Below are positions 1 through 5,365 of a DNA stretch of 5,435 nt, piece by piece. The position numbers were made by a program, and so were the translations under genes. Positions within the stretch are counted from its first letter, which is position 1; every line of letters begins with the position of its first letter. Source of the DNA: Planctomycetaceae bacterium (lineage in GTDB: Bacteria; Planctomycetota; Planctomycetia; Planctomycetales; Planctomycetaceae); the NCBI GenBank assembly GCA_003445035.1, contig DLVV01000080.1:15966-21400 (forward strand). The letters are read 5' to 3'. The notes beneath the pieces were generated by a model, which was not told the origin of the DNA, made no database searches, and saw nothing but the letters and a program-made list of their open reading frames with translations.

Positions 1-893
1 TCACCGACCCTCCGTCGGTCGCCGAACCGATTGCCGATGGTCCGGCCGGTGACGGAGAACTGTTGGAGATTTCCGTCGAGTCGCTGATTCGTAATCCCTA
101 CCAGCCGCGGAAGGGCTTCGACGCCGAGGCCATGCAGGAACTGGTCGACAGCATCGCTCAGCACGGCGTGTTGAGCCCGTTGTTGGTGAGGCCCGATGGT
201 GGGAGCCGTTACCAGCTGATCGCCGGCGAGCGACGTTGGAAGGCAGCTCGAGAGGCCGGCCTGGAATTCGTTCCCTGCCAGGTGCGGATCTACACCGACC
301 AGCAGGTGTATGAGACGGCGATGGAAGAGAACCTGAAGCGGGAGGATCTCAATCCGCTCGAACAGGCACAGGCCTTTCGCCGCTACCTGGAGGAATTTGG
401 CAGCACGATCGACCAACTGGCGAGCCGATTGAGCATGAGTCGGTCGGCGGTGAGCAACCTGCTGCGGTTGCTCGACCTGTCGGACCCGGTCCAGCAGGCG
501 TTGTGTGCCGGAAAGATCACCGCCGGTCACGCCCGTGCGTTGGTGACACTGGTCGAAGCGGATCAGTTGCATCTGTGTAAGCAGATTGTCGACGGTGGTC
601 TGACGGTGCGAGCGACCGAGGCAGCTGCCAAGGCGATAAGAGACGGGCAGCCGTCGGTGGTCCCGGTCCCGGTCCCGGATCCGGACGTGACGACCGAGGA
701 AACGAGTCCGACCGGCCGGCCACCGGAGTTGAGTAACCACCTGGTGGAATTACAGGATCATCTCCGGCGTCAGTACGGAACCCGGGTGGAGATCCGGCTC
801 TCGAGTGCTCAGTCTGGCCAGATCGTGATTCCGTTTTCCGACGGCGACGAGTTCCAGCGCGTGGTGCGGGCAATGGAGCGTCGCGCCGCCTGA
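1..893 (+). CDS. parB: Chromosome-partitioning protein ParB, 5'-truncated by the window edge
   Basis: ParB is the CTP-dependent DNA clamp that loads at parS, spreads along DNA and works with ParA (and SMC) in chromosome segregation. Counting from the first complete codon at base 3, the visible residues show an N-terminal linker (1-22), the ParB/Srx-like CTPase domain with NPYQPR (31-36), GERRW (75-79) and ENLKREDLNP (109-118), a helix-turn-helix around 135-159, the KITAGHARAL segment (171-180), a Pro/Val-rich linker (about 216-242) and the C-terminal dimerisation domain to the TGA at 891-893. A TTG at 63 could be read as a start, but the same frame is open to base 1 and encodes a linker (TDPPSVAEPIADG...) typical of ParB N-termini, so the real start, and probably the ParA-binding peptide, lies upstream. 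The gene is followed within 3 bases by a parS palindrome. Identification is very secure. Chromosomal rather than plasmid origin is inferred from the parS type and the housekeeping neighbours. Confidence 0.96.
   Translation, partial: TDPPSVAEPIADGPAGDGELLEISVESLIRNPYQPRKGFDAEAMQELVDSIAQHGVLSPLLVRPDGGSRYQLIAGERRWKAAREAGLEFVPCQVRIYTDQQVYETAMEENLKREDLNPLEQAQAFRRYLEEFGSTIDQLASRLSMSRSAVSNLLRLLDLSDPVQQALCAGKITAGHARALVTLVEADQLHLCKQIVDGGLTVRATEAAAKAIRDGQPSVVPVPVPDPDVTTEETSPTGRPPELSNHLVELQDHLRRQYGTRVEIRLSSAQSGQIVIPFSDGDEFQRVVRAMERRAA
659..676 (+). repeat. Hexamer repeat (GGTCCC)x3 in the parB linker
   Basis: Three perfect GGTCCC units encode the alternating Val-Pro stretch (VPVPVP) of the linker between the DNA-binding and dimerisation domains of ParB. 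The linker is expected to be disordered, so expansion or contraction by whole hexamers would keep the frame. Confidence 0.6.
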
Positions 894-913
894 ACCGTTT
901 CACGTGAAACGGT
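894..913. promoter_or_regulatory. parS site 1 (ParB-binding centromere), directly after parB
   Basis: A perfect 20-bp palindrome centred between 903 and 904 contains the core GTTTCACGTGAAAC (897-910), which matches the universal chromosomal parS consensus TGTTTCACGTGAAACA except for its outermost bases (C and G). The symmetry extends beyond the core to ACC...GGT. It begins immediately after the parB stop codon, in the 42-bp gap between the convergent parB and glycosyltransferase genes. The palindrome could also form an 8-bp RNA stem with an ACGT loop, but no U-tract follows, so a terminator role is doubtful. Its role as a ParB loading site is known for this motif and inferred here. Confidence 0.93.
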
Positions 914-935
914 GAGCCCGCAGTTGGCAGGCGAT

Positions 936-2726
936 CTACTGCCGCCAGCGGTAGAGCCGGAAGACCATCGGCCGATCGCGGTGGCCGGGAGGCTGATTCC
1001 GGAGAACCTGCAGGCCGGGGGTGGCCTCGAACGTGCCGACCGACTCGTATTCACCCAGGTCGTCAGTGGGGTTCTGGCGATCGCCGGCATGAGGGCCGAT
1101 GACCAGGAAGACCGGGATGTCGGGAGGTTGTTCTCCCGGGCGAATTACCTGGAGGCCGCCGGCTGGTTGCATCAGCAGGCGTTCGGGCGAACGGTTGCTG
1201 AGCTGGAAGAATAACGCCGGTTCACCCCAGATCCGGATCACGGCGTTGCCCGAGGGGACCTGCTTCGATACGGCCTCGATCACCCGGTCAGCCAAACCGG
1301 CGATCGCGGTCCTCGGCGCGATTGCGGGAACGGCTCGAGTGAGGAACCGGGTGGGGATTGCCAGCAGAATCAGGACCAGGCCTGTGGCGGCTGCCACGGT
1401 CAGAGTCCTGCCGTATGGTGATGTCCCATCCGAAGATTGTTCCGACCGGGCACCCGAGCCGGTCCAGCAGGCGAGTTGGTGACCGACCAGCAGCCAGCCG
1501 GCGACCAGCCACGGCAGTACCAGGCGGGGGTAGGGATGGTAGAGCGGGGTGGTGAACGTCATGGCGATCCACCACGCTGCGAGCATGGTCCAGGCCAATC
1601 CCCGATCCGGTGCAACTCGGACGTCGTGCCGCAGTTTGGCCAGGCCGTCTCGGAGAGCCAGCCCGGCAGCAACCAGGACCAGGGCGGAAAACGAGCCGAT
1701 CGCCACGAGCCCGCTGGCGGCCACTGCCGGCAGCAACCTGCGACGGATGGCGTTCCACGTGAAACGCTCAGGAGTGCTGCTGGTGAACCAGCAGGCCACC
1801 AGCACTCCGACGAATGTCAGTGGGCTCTCGAAAGCCGCCATGTGTTCGACCTGGGATGCGGCCGATGAAAGCCACCCGGTGAGGCCGACGATGTAACGGG
1901 CGTGGTTTGCGGCCACCGCGGAATAACCGCCTGTGTCTGCAAGTGAAACGAACAGGGGCGCGATCGCGATGGCGGTGACCGCGACGATGGCTCCCATGCG
2001 TTTCAGCCAATTCTGCCACGGGGAGTGGATTGGGCGGAGGAGCATCGGCACAGCGACGATGCCGGACAGGCCGATCGCCAGCGGCAACCAGCCGGTGTAC
2101 TTGGTCCACCATCCCAGGGCGGTTACCAGGCCGGCGGCCAGCAGCACAGGTGGATGTCCGGAGACCAGGCCGCGGCCGATCAGCCACAGTGCCAGGACCA
2201 GGCACGTGATCCACGGGACATCGGTCAGGGCGATACGGCTGTAAAGGACATGGATGTCACTGAAGGCCGCCAGCAGCACGGCGGCGCGGCCGGCCGGTTC
2301 TCCCAGCCAGTCGCGAGCCAACAGGCCCAGCAGGGGAATCAGTGCGATTCCGGCCAGCAGTGACGGGGCGATGCTGGTGAAGTCCGAGGCGCCCAGCCAG
2401 AGGTGGGCCTCTTCGATCACCCGTGGCAATCCCGGGGGAGCGTAGAGATGGCGGTCCGGATAGCTGTAATCGTCGTCGGGGCACCAGAGGTTCGAGGAGT
2501 ACACGCCCTCGTCAAAGTGCTCGATGGCGATCCCTGAGGGCATCGCCAGTCTCAACCCTGCTGCCACCACGGTGGTGGTGACCAGGAAGATCCACCAGGA
2601 TCTTGAGGGGCTGCTCCCGTTGGACTGATCGGATGGACCGGCCAGCGGTGGGGAGGCGAGAGCGTCGGGGGAGGTGTTCAATCCGGAAGGACCCGTCGGC
2701 ACGAAAGAAGGCAACTGGTGTTTCAC
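936..2726 (-). CDS. PMT/ArnT-like multipass membrane glycosyltransferase (GT39/GT83-type, GT-C fold)
   Basis: This is a 596-residue integral membrane protein, likely a GT-C glycosyltransferase that moves a sugar from a polyprenyl-phosphate donor to a protein or lipid acceptor on the outer face of the cytoplasmic membrane. The N-terminal 42 residues are hydrophilic. The first membrane segment (about 44-62) is followed by a loop IEHFDEGVYSSN with acidic D72-E73, the position of the catalytic acidic pair in PMT/ArnT proteins. LYSRIALTDVP (161-171) and LGWWTKYTG (204-212) resemble conserved loops of PMT_2-type proteins, and many further hydrophobic segments extend to about residue 455. The last 100 or so residues are soluble and hydrophilic. 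The start is the most upstream in-frame start codon, a GTG inside parS site 3, with no clear Shine-Dalgarno. Downstream GTG (2702) and TTG (2681) codons also lack one, so the start is uncertain. It converges on parB and diverges from the TPR gene. Family assignment is good; acceptor and donor are unknown. Confidence 0.85.
   Translation of the reverse strand: MKHQLPSFVPTGPSGLNTSPDALASPPLAGPSDQSNGSSPSRSWWIFLVTTTVVAAGLRLAMPSGIAIEHFDEGVYSSNLWCPDDDYSYPDRHLYAPPGLPRVIEEAHLWLGASDFTSIAPSLLAGIALIPLLGLLARDWLGEPAGRAAVLLAAFSDIHVLYSRIALTDVPWITCLVLALWLIGRGLVSGHPPVLLAAGLVTALGWWTKYTGWLPLAIGLSGIVAVPMLLRPIHSPWQNWLKRMGAIVAVTAIAIAPLFVSLADTGGYSAVAANHARYIVGLTGWLSSAASQVEHMAAFESPLTFVGVLVACWFTSSTPERFTWNAIRRRLLPAVAASGLVAIGSFSALVLVAAGLALRDGLAKLRHDVRVAPDRGLAWTMLAAWWIAMTFTTPLYHPYPRLVLPWLVAGWLLVGHQLACWTGSGARSEQSSDGTSPYGRTLTVAAATGLVLILLAIPTRFLTRAVPAIAPRTAIAGLADRVIEAVSKQVPSGNAVIRIWGEPALFFQLSNRSPERLLMQPAGGLQVIRPGEQPPDIPVFLVIGPHAGDRQNPTDDLGEYESVGTFEATPGLQVLRNQPPGHRDRPMVFRLYRWRQ
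1750..1767. promoter_or_regulatory. parS site 2, inside the glycosyltransferase coding sequence
   Basis: The core GTTCCACGTGAAAC lies at 1752-1765. It is the same 14 bases as the core of the well-known Bacillus subtilis parS (TGTTCCACGTGAAACA), with one asymmetry (C1755 opposite A1762) in an otherwise 18-bp palindrome. It lies within codons of the minus-strand glycosyltransferase gene, where it encodes RFTWN (residues 321-325). Two other parS sites lie about 855 bp to the left and 968 bp to the right, which makes chance occurrence unlikely. ParB binding here is inferred. Confidence 0.88.
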
Positions 2727-2734
2727 GTGAAACG
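2719..2734. promoter_or_regulatory. parS site 3, at the 5' end of the glycosyltransferase gene
   Basis: TGTTTCACGTGAAACG matches the canonical 16-bp parS consensus at 15 of 16 positions, and the inner 14 bases (2720-2733) form a perfect palindrome. The central CACGTG (2724-2729) contains the predicted GTG start codon of the minus-strand glycosyltransferase (2726-2724), and the site lies 49 bp upstream of the earliest likely start of the plus-strand TPR gene. ParB bound here would cover the 5' end of one gene and the upstream region of the other. Confidence 0.93.
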
Positions 2735-2770
2735 TCCAGACGGCATCATAGCGTTCCGGGGGCTGCTGGC

Positions 2771-2777
2771 GGAGGGG
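2771..2777 (+). promoter_or_regulatory. Strong Shine-Dalgarno for the alternative TPR-gene start at 2783
   Basis: GGAGGGG stands with 7 nt between GGAGG and an ATG at 2783 that is in frame with the TPR protein. On ribosome-binding strength alone this start beats the ATG at 2822, which has only GAGG. The extra residues (MVVVGNGEENEAK) carry no recognisable motif. The site leaves the choice of start open. Confidence 0.45.
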
Positions 2778-2821
2778 TGGTCATGGTGGTGGTTGGAAAC
2801 GGCGAGGAGAACGAGGCGAAG

Positions 2822-3190
2822 ATGTCCGAAACGATCGAGAGATACGACCGCGCGATGGCCCACAAGGACGCAGGCGATCTTGAGGCGGCGGTTGCCGAAC
2901 TGGAGCAGATCCTTGTTGAGGAACCCGATCACGTCCTGTCACATTCGGCGTTGGCGGTGTACCTGGAGAAGTTGGGGCGGAGCGACGATGCGCTCGTACA
3001 CGCCGAACGGGTCACCGAGCTCGATCCCGAGGACGCCTTTGCCTGGACGCAGCTTGCGGTGATCTGCCAGAGATGTGGGCGTACGGAGCAGGGGGGGCAG
3101 GCGATGGCCCATGCCAGACAACTGGCCGGAGGCGGTCCCGGACCTGGGGCTTCTCAGCCCCCGTCCGGTGGCGGCTCGTTTGAGGTCTGA
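2822..3190 (+). CDS. Small tetratricopeptide-repeat (TPR) protein
   Basis: This is a 122-residue, cytoplasmic-looking protein without signal peptide or membrane segment. It is built of about two to two-and-a-half TPR units. GDLEAAVAELEQILVEEPDH (residues 18-37), with the following SALAVYLEKLGRSDDALVHA and VTELDPEDAFAWTQLAVICQ, shows the A/L/G...A..P spacing of TPR helices. The tail (about 103-122) is a Gly/Pro/Ser-rich, disordered stretch. TPRs mediate protein-protein contacts; the partner is unknown. MSETIERYDRAMAHKDAGDL fits the usual beginning of such short planctomycete TPR proteins, and GAGG lies 5 nt upstream. An in-frame ATG at 2783 has a stronger Shine-Dalgarno (GGAGGGG, 2771-2777) and would add 13 residues, so a 135-residue form is possible. 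A run of seven G (3091-3097) lies within the coding sequence. The 3' end overlaps the convergent lipoprotein gene by 37 bp. Confidence 0.8.
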   Translation: MSETIERYDRAMAHKDAGDLEAAVAELEQILVEEPDHVLSHSALAVYLEKLGRSDDALVHAERVTELDPEDAFAWTQLAVICQRCGRTEQGGQAMAHARQLAGGGPGPGASQPPSGGGSFEV

Positions 3191-3831
3191 ACCGGCTGGT
3201 CGCCGTCGCTGGCCGGTGGGCGGACGTGGATCAAGGCGTCCGCGTCGAAGCGACGGCCGTCGGTGGTGTCGAATCGGGCGTGCAGCAGCAGGCGGTCCCG
3301 GGTTGGAGGTGTCTGCCAGGGGAGCCGGAAGAGGAAGCCTCGCGACAGCATGCTGCTCAGCCACCGCTGTCGGCATTCGTCCGGAGAGAATTTCCACGAG
3401 CCCAGCGGGTCGGAGCCCGCGGGAGCCGCCGGATCGGAGAGTCGAATTTCCAGGGTCCCGGGCAGCTTGACCGGTTCGTTGTCAGCGTCACGAGGCTGGA
3501 TCAGCACCACGAGTTCATCGTCTCCGGGGCTGTCGTCGGTGTTCTGCCCACCGGTCATCCAGGTGTTGATTGCCAGCTGATCGACCCGAGCCAGAAGGTC
3601 GGCCTGTTCGGGGTGGACCACCGGAGCCTTTCCGGCCAGCAACCTGTCACGTTGCCGCCGCAGTGCGTCCCGCTCGGTACGGGCCGAATCGAGCGCCTCG
3701 GCCTGAGCGGTGAGCCGGTCGTGCTGGTCCCGCAGTTCGGCCTCCAGGCGTTCGACCTGGGCCGGAGTGGTGCAGCCGACAGCCAGGGCCGCCAGTGACA
3801 GCAGGAGGAGTCGTGTCGGTGTCCCGTCCAT
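3154..3831 (-). CDS. Putative coiled-coil lipoprotein of planctomycete type
   Basis: This is a 225-residue protein with a short basic N-terminus, a hydrophobic segment (about 8-18) and a lipobox LAVGC ending at Cys20, so it is predicted to be exported, lipidated and cut by signal peptidase II. Residues about 24-66 are heptad-like and rich in Glu, Arg, Leu and Ala, giving a predicted coiled coil. A globular part follows, with ELVVLIQPRDADNEPVKLPG (106-125), WKFSP (146-150) and a strand-rich region (about 165-203). The C-terminus is Pro/Gly/Asp-rich. I recall similar proteins in planctomycetes but know no defined function. GGAG (plus coordinates 3838-3841) lies 6 nt before the ATG and supports the start. 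The gene is 30 bp downstream of clpP2 in the same direction, so it is probably co-transcribed with the clp genes. A role in envelope or cell-surface structure is only a guess. Confidence 0.82.
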   Translation of the reverse strand: MDGTPTRLLLLSLAALAVGCTTPAQVERLEAELRDQHDRLTAQAEALDSARTERDALRRQRDRLLAGKAPVVHPEQADLLARVDQLAINTWMTGGQNTDDSPGDDELVVLIQPRDADNEPVKLPGTLEIRLSDPAAPAGSDPLGSWKFSPDECRQRWLSSMLSRGFLFRLPWQTPPTRDRLLLHARFDTTDGRRFDADALIHVRPPASDGDQPVQTSNEPPPDGG

Positions 3832-3861
3832 GGGATGCTCCGACCGCCGGGGGGGAGAGGG

Positions 3862-4482
3862 TCAGTCGTCGTCGGTTGAAGTGGCAACGCTCTCGTGAGC
3901 GATATGCTCCAGGACGTTGTCGATCAGCCCGTAGGACTGGGCTTCCTCGGCGGTCATGAAATTGTCGCGGTCGGTGTCCTGCTCGATCTGCTCGAGTGTC
4001 TGGCCGGTATGAGACAGCAGGATCTCGTTCATTCGCTGCTTGACCTTCAGCACCTCGCGGGCGTGGATTTCCAGGTCGGTGGCCGTCCCCTCCATGCCCG
4101 CCAGTGGCTGGTGGATCATGATCCGGCTGTTGGGCAACGCGTTCCGCTTTCCGGCCGTGCCGGCCGCCAGCAGGATCGCGCCCATGCTCGAGGCCTGGCC
4201 GATGCAGTAAGTCGACACGTCACAGCCGATGTACTGCATGGTGTCGTAGATGGCCATGCCGGAGGTGATCGAGCCGCCCGGCGAGTTGATGTACATGTGG
4301 ATGTCCGACTCGCCATCGTCGAACTGCAGAAACAACAGCTGGGCCACGATGCTGTTGGAGACCGTGTCGTTGATGCCACTGCCAAGGATGATGATGCGGT
4401 CCTTCAGCAGCCGGCTGTAAATGTCCATGGCCCGCTCTTCACGGCCATGTCGTTCGATGACGTAAGGGATCGGAATGGTCAT
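3862..4482 (-). CDS. clpP2: ATP-dependent Clp protease proteolytic subunit ClpP, canonical-type copy
   Basis: ClpP is the serine peptidase that forms two stacked heptameric rings and degrades proteins unfolded and fed in by ClpX, ClpA or ClpC in the cytoplasm. This 206-residue protein has the full triad: Ser99 in GQASSMGA, His124 in MIHQP and Asp173 in QDTDRDNF. It keeps the canonical N-terminal axial-loop and handle start ([27 protein letters not shown]), the YINSPGG strand and loop (64-70) and the conserved YGLID near the end. The reading frame is open further upstream to 4662, but homology begins at the ATG at 4482, and the upstream part overlaps the C-terminus of clpP1 in another frame. 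No Shine-Dalgarno is visible at this start; instead a run of nine C lies 11-19 nt upstream, so translation may depend on coupling or another mechanism. The gene lies 73 bp after clpP1. The number in the symbol is by position only. Confidence 0.95.
   Translation of the reverse strand: MTIPIPYVIERHGREERAMDIYSRLLKDRIIILGSGINDTVSNSIVAQLLFLQFDDGESDIHMYINSPGGSITSGMAIYDTMQYIGCDVSTYCIGQASSMGAILLAAGTAGKRNALPNSRIMIHQPLAGMEGTATDLEIHAREVLKVKQRMNEILLSHTGQTLEQIEQDTDRDNFMTAEEAQSYGLIDNVLEHIAHESVATSTDDD
4228..4258. repeat. Direct repeat shared by clpP2 and clpP1 (copy in clpP2)
   Basis: This 31-bp block recurs at 4937-4967 in clpP1 with a single C/T difference, including 24 identical bases (4235-4258 and 4944-4967). 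It encodes the [10 protein letters not shown] segment in both proteins, beside the active-site strand. It is the longest near-identical DNA stretch I could see between the two paralogs and reflects a conserved peptide, perhaps helped by gene conversion. Confidence 0.7.
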
Positions 4483-4555
4483 GGCGGAATCTGGGGGGGG
4501 GACAGGGTGTTTGGTAAAGACAGGGGGTCCGGGTCGAGTTTGAGGGTTGTCGAGG

Positions 4556-5227
4556 TCAGTCGCCCTCTTCATCGGCCGGCTTGTCCGTGTCGGTGGTGTC
4601 TTCCTTGTCGTCTTTGGCGAGCACCACGTCGACCAGACCGTATTCCTTGGCCTCTTCAGCACTCATGTAGAAGTCTCGATCGGTATCTTTGGCGATCCGA
4701 TCAAGTGGCTGCCCGGTGTGTTGCGCGAGGACTTCGTTGAGTTGTTCGCGTGTGTCGAGGATTTCTCGAGCCTGGATCTCGATGTCACTGACCTGCCCAC
4801 CGACTTCACCGAAGGGTTGGTGGATCATCATCTTGGCGTGGGGCAGGGCGTGCCGTTTGCCCTTGTTGCCTCCGGCAACCAGGATCGCTCCGCCACTGGC
4901 GGCCAGGCCGACGCAGTACGTGGCGACACTGCAGTCGATGTATTGCATGGTGTCGTAGATGGCCATGGTGGCGGTGACGGATCCGCCGGGCGAGTTGACG
5001 TACAGGTGAATGTCCTGGTGCCTGTTCTCGCTCTGCAGGTACAGCAGTTTCATCACGATCAGGTTGGCACTGCCGTCGTGTATGACGCCGTCGAGGAAGA
5101 TGATCCTGTTCTCCAGGAGCAGATCCCCGATGGTCATCTGCCTTTGCCGGGTGTAGTCCGGACCCTGGTTGTACCCGGCGCCCGCCGCCTGAAGACCGTG
5201 ATCAATTGCCGAGTTCCGCAAAGACAC
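4556..5227 (-). CDS. clpP1: ATP-dependent Clp protease proteolytic subunit ClpP, divergent copy
   Basis: This second ClpP subunit has 223 residues from the chosen start. The triad is intact: Ser111 in GLAASGGA, His136 in MIHQP and Asp185 in DTDRDFYM. Two things set it apart from its neighbour. The residue after the catalytic Ser is Gly where canonical ClpP has Met. The canonical 'PxVIExxxRxERxxDIYSRLL' N-terminus is replaced by a Gly/Gln/Arg-rich leader ending in [20 protein letters not shown]. The C-terminal tail after YGLVD is unusually acidic ([18 protein letters not shown]). The frame is open to TTG 5257 and GTG 5254, but the GTG at 5227 has a perfect GGGAGG 8 nt upstream and is preferred. 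The internal ATG at 5137 would lose the leader that planctomycete ClpP homologs have. It follows the probable tig gene after a 138-bp gap and precedes clpP2. Mixed ClpP1-ClpP2 complexes are possible, as in other bacteria with two ClpPs, but are not shown by sequence. Confidence 0.93.
   Translation of the reverse strand: MSLRNSAIDHGLQAAGAGYNQGPDYTRQRQMTIGDLLLENRIIFLDGVIHDGSANLIVMKLLYLQSENRHQDIHLYVNSPGGSVTATMAIYDTMQYIDCSVATYCVGLAASGGAILVAGGNKGKRHALPHAKMMIHQPFGEVGGQVSDIEIQAREILDTREQLNEVLAQHTGQPLDRIAKDTDRDFYMSAEEAKEYGLVDVVLAKDDKEDTTDTDKPADEEGD
4937..4967. repeat. Direct repeat shared by clpP2 and clpP1 (copy in clpP1)
   Basis: Partner of the block at 4228-4258, offset by 709 bp in the same orientation. 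Both copies lie in the same position relative to codons, so recombination between them would give an in-frame chimeric clpP and delete 709 bp. Confidence 0.7.
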
Positions 5228-5365
5228 CCCGGGATCCTCCCGTGTCAGTTTCACCAAAAGAGCAACACCGCGGAAATCGAGGTCTCGACCTCCGCATCGC
5301 GCGTTGGATAGGCCATGTCGACCGAACAGGTCAAGGTCCGATGTTCGACTCCGTGTCCCACCGAT
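5228..5365 (-). other. Intergenic gap between the probable tig gene and clpP1
   Basis: This 138-bp stretch holds the clpP1 Shine-Dalgarno at its left end. It also holds a small inverted repeat GAGGT-CTCG-ACCTC (5279-5292), able to form a 5-bp hairpin but without a U-tract behind it. A weak promoter-like pair on the minus strand, TTGACC (5334-5329) and TATCCA (5310-5305) with an 18-nt spacer, could start clp transcription separately from tig. Only the -35-like half is a good match, so this is a hint and not a call. Confidence 0.3.
5236..5241 (-). promoter_or_regulatory. Shine-Dalgarno that fixes the clpP1 start
   Basis: On the minus strand GGGAGG is followed by 8 nt and then GTG at 5227-5225. 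The more upstream in-frame TTG (5257) and GTG (5254) have no purine-rich stretch ahead of them. This is the main reason for starting clpP1 at 5227, ten residues shorter than the longest possible reading. Confidence 0.7.

Noticed and set aside
2203..2208. A fourth CACGTG hexamer, possibly parS
   Set aside because: The flanks are GG and AT, not the GTTT/AAAC arms of parS. It is only the central hexamer and falls in glycosyltransferase codons.
912..2445. Several open frames on the plus strand opposite the glycosyltransferase gene
   Set aside because: They are rich in Arg, Gln, Ser and Pro without any domain pattern, as expected for the opposite strand of a GC-rich membrane-protein gene.
2603..2782. 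N-terminal extension of the TPR gene to 2603
   Set aside because: The extension is Arg-rich and lies opposite the glycosyltransferase N-terminus. Starts with a Shine-Dalgarno at 2783 or with family-like sequence at 2822 are better.
3091..3097. Run of seven G in the TPR gene as a frameshift or phase-variable site
   Set aside because: The frame before and after the run gives a continuous TPR-like protein, and G runs of this length are common in GC-rich genomes. No second frame with a sensible product is apparent.
3146..3161. Hairpin GGGGCT-TCTC-AGCCCC as a bidirectional terminator for the TPR and lipoprotein genes
   Set aside because: The 6-bp stem is real on paper, but no T-run follows on either strand. 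It lies inside the TPR coding sequence and across the lipoprotein stop codon, so a terminator here is not supported.
4483..4662. N-terminal extension of clpP2 to an upstream start at 4662
   Set aside because: The added residues are low-complexity and lie in another frame over the clpP1 C-terminus. ClpP homology begins exactly at the ATG at 4482.
3895..5311. Long open frames on the plus strand opposite clpP1 and clpP2 (281 and 254 codons)
   Set aside because: Their translations mirror the codon pattern of the clpP genes (for example repeated 'VLHGVVDGH' opposite the shared YDTMQYI block) and overlap strongly conserved ClpP coding on the other strand.
5305..5334. Sigma70-like promoter for the clpP genes in the gap after the probable tig gene
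   Set aside because: TTGACC is a good -35 match, but TATCCA is a poor -10 with an 18-nt spacer. In GC-rich DNA this is weak evidence, so it is mentioned only as a hint in the gap entry.
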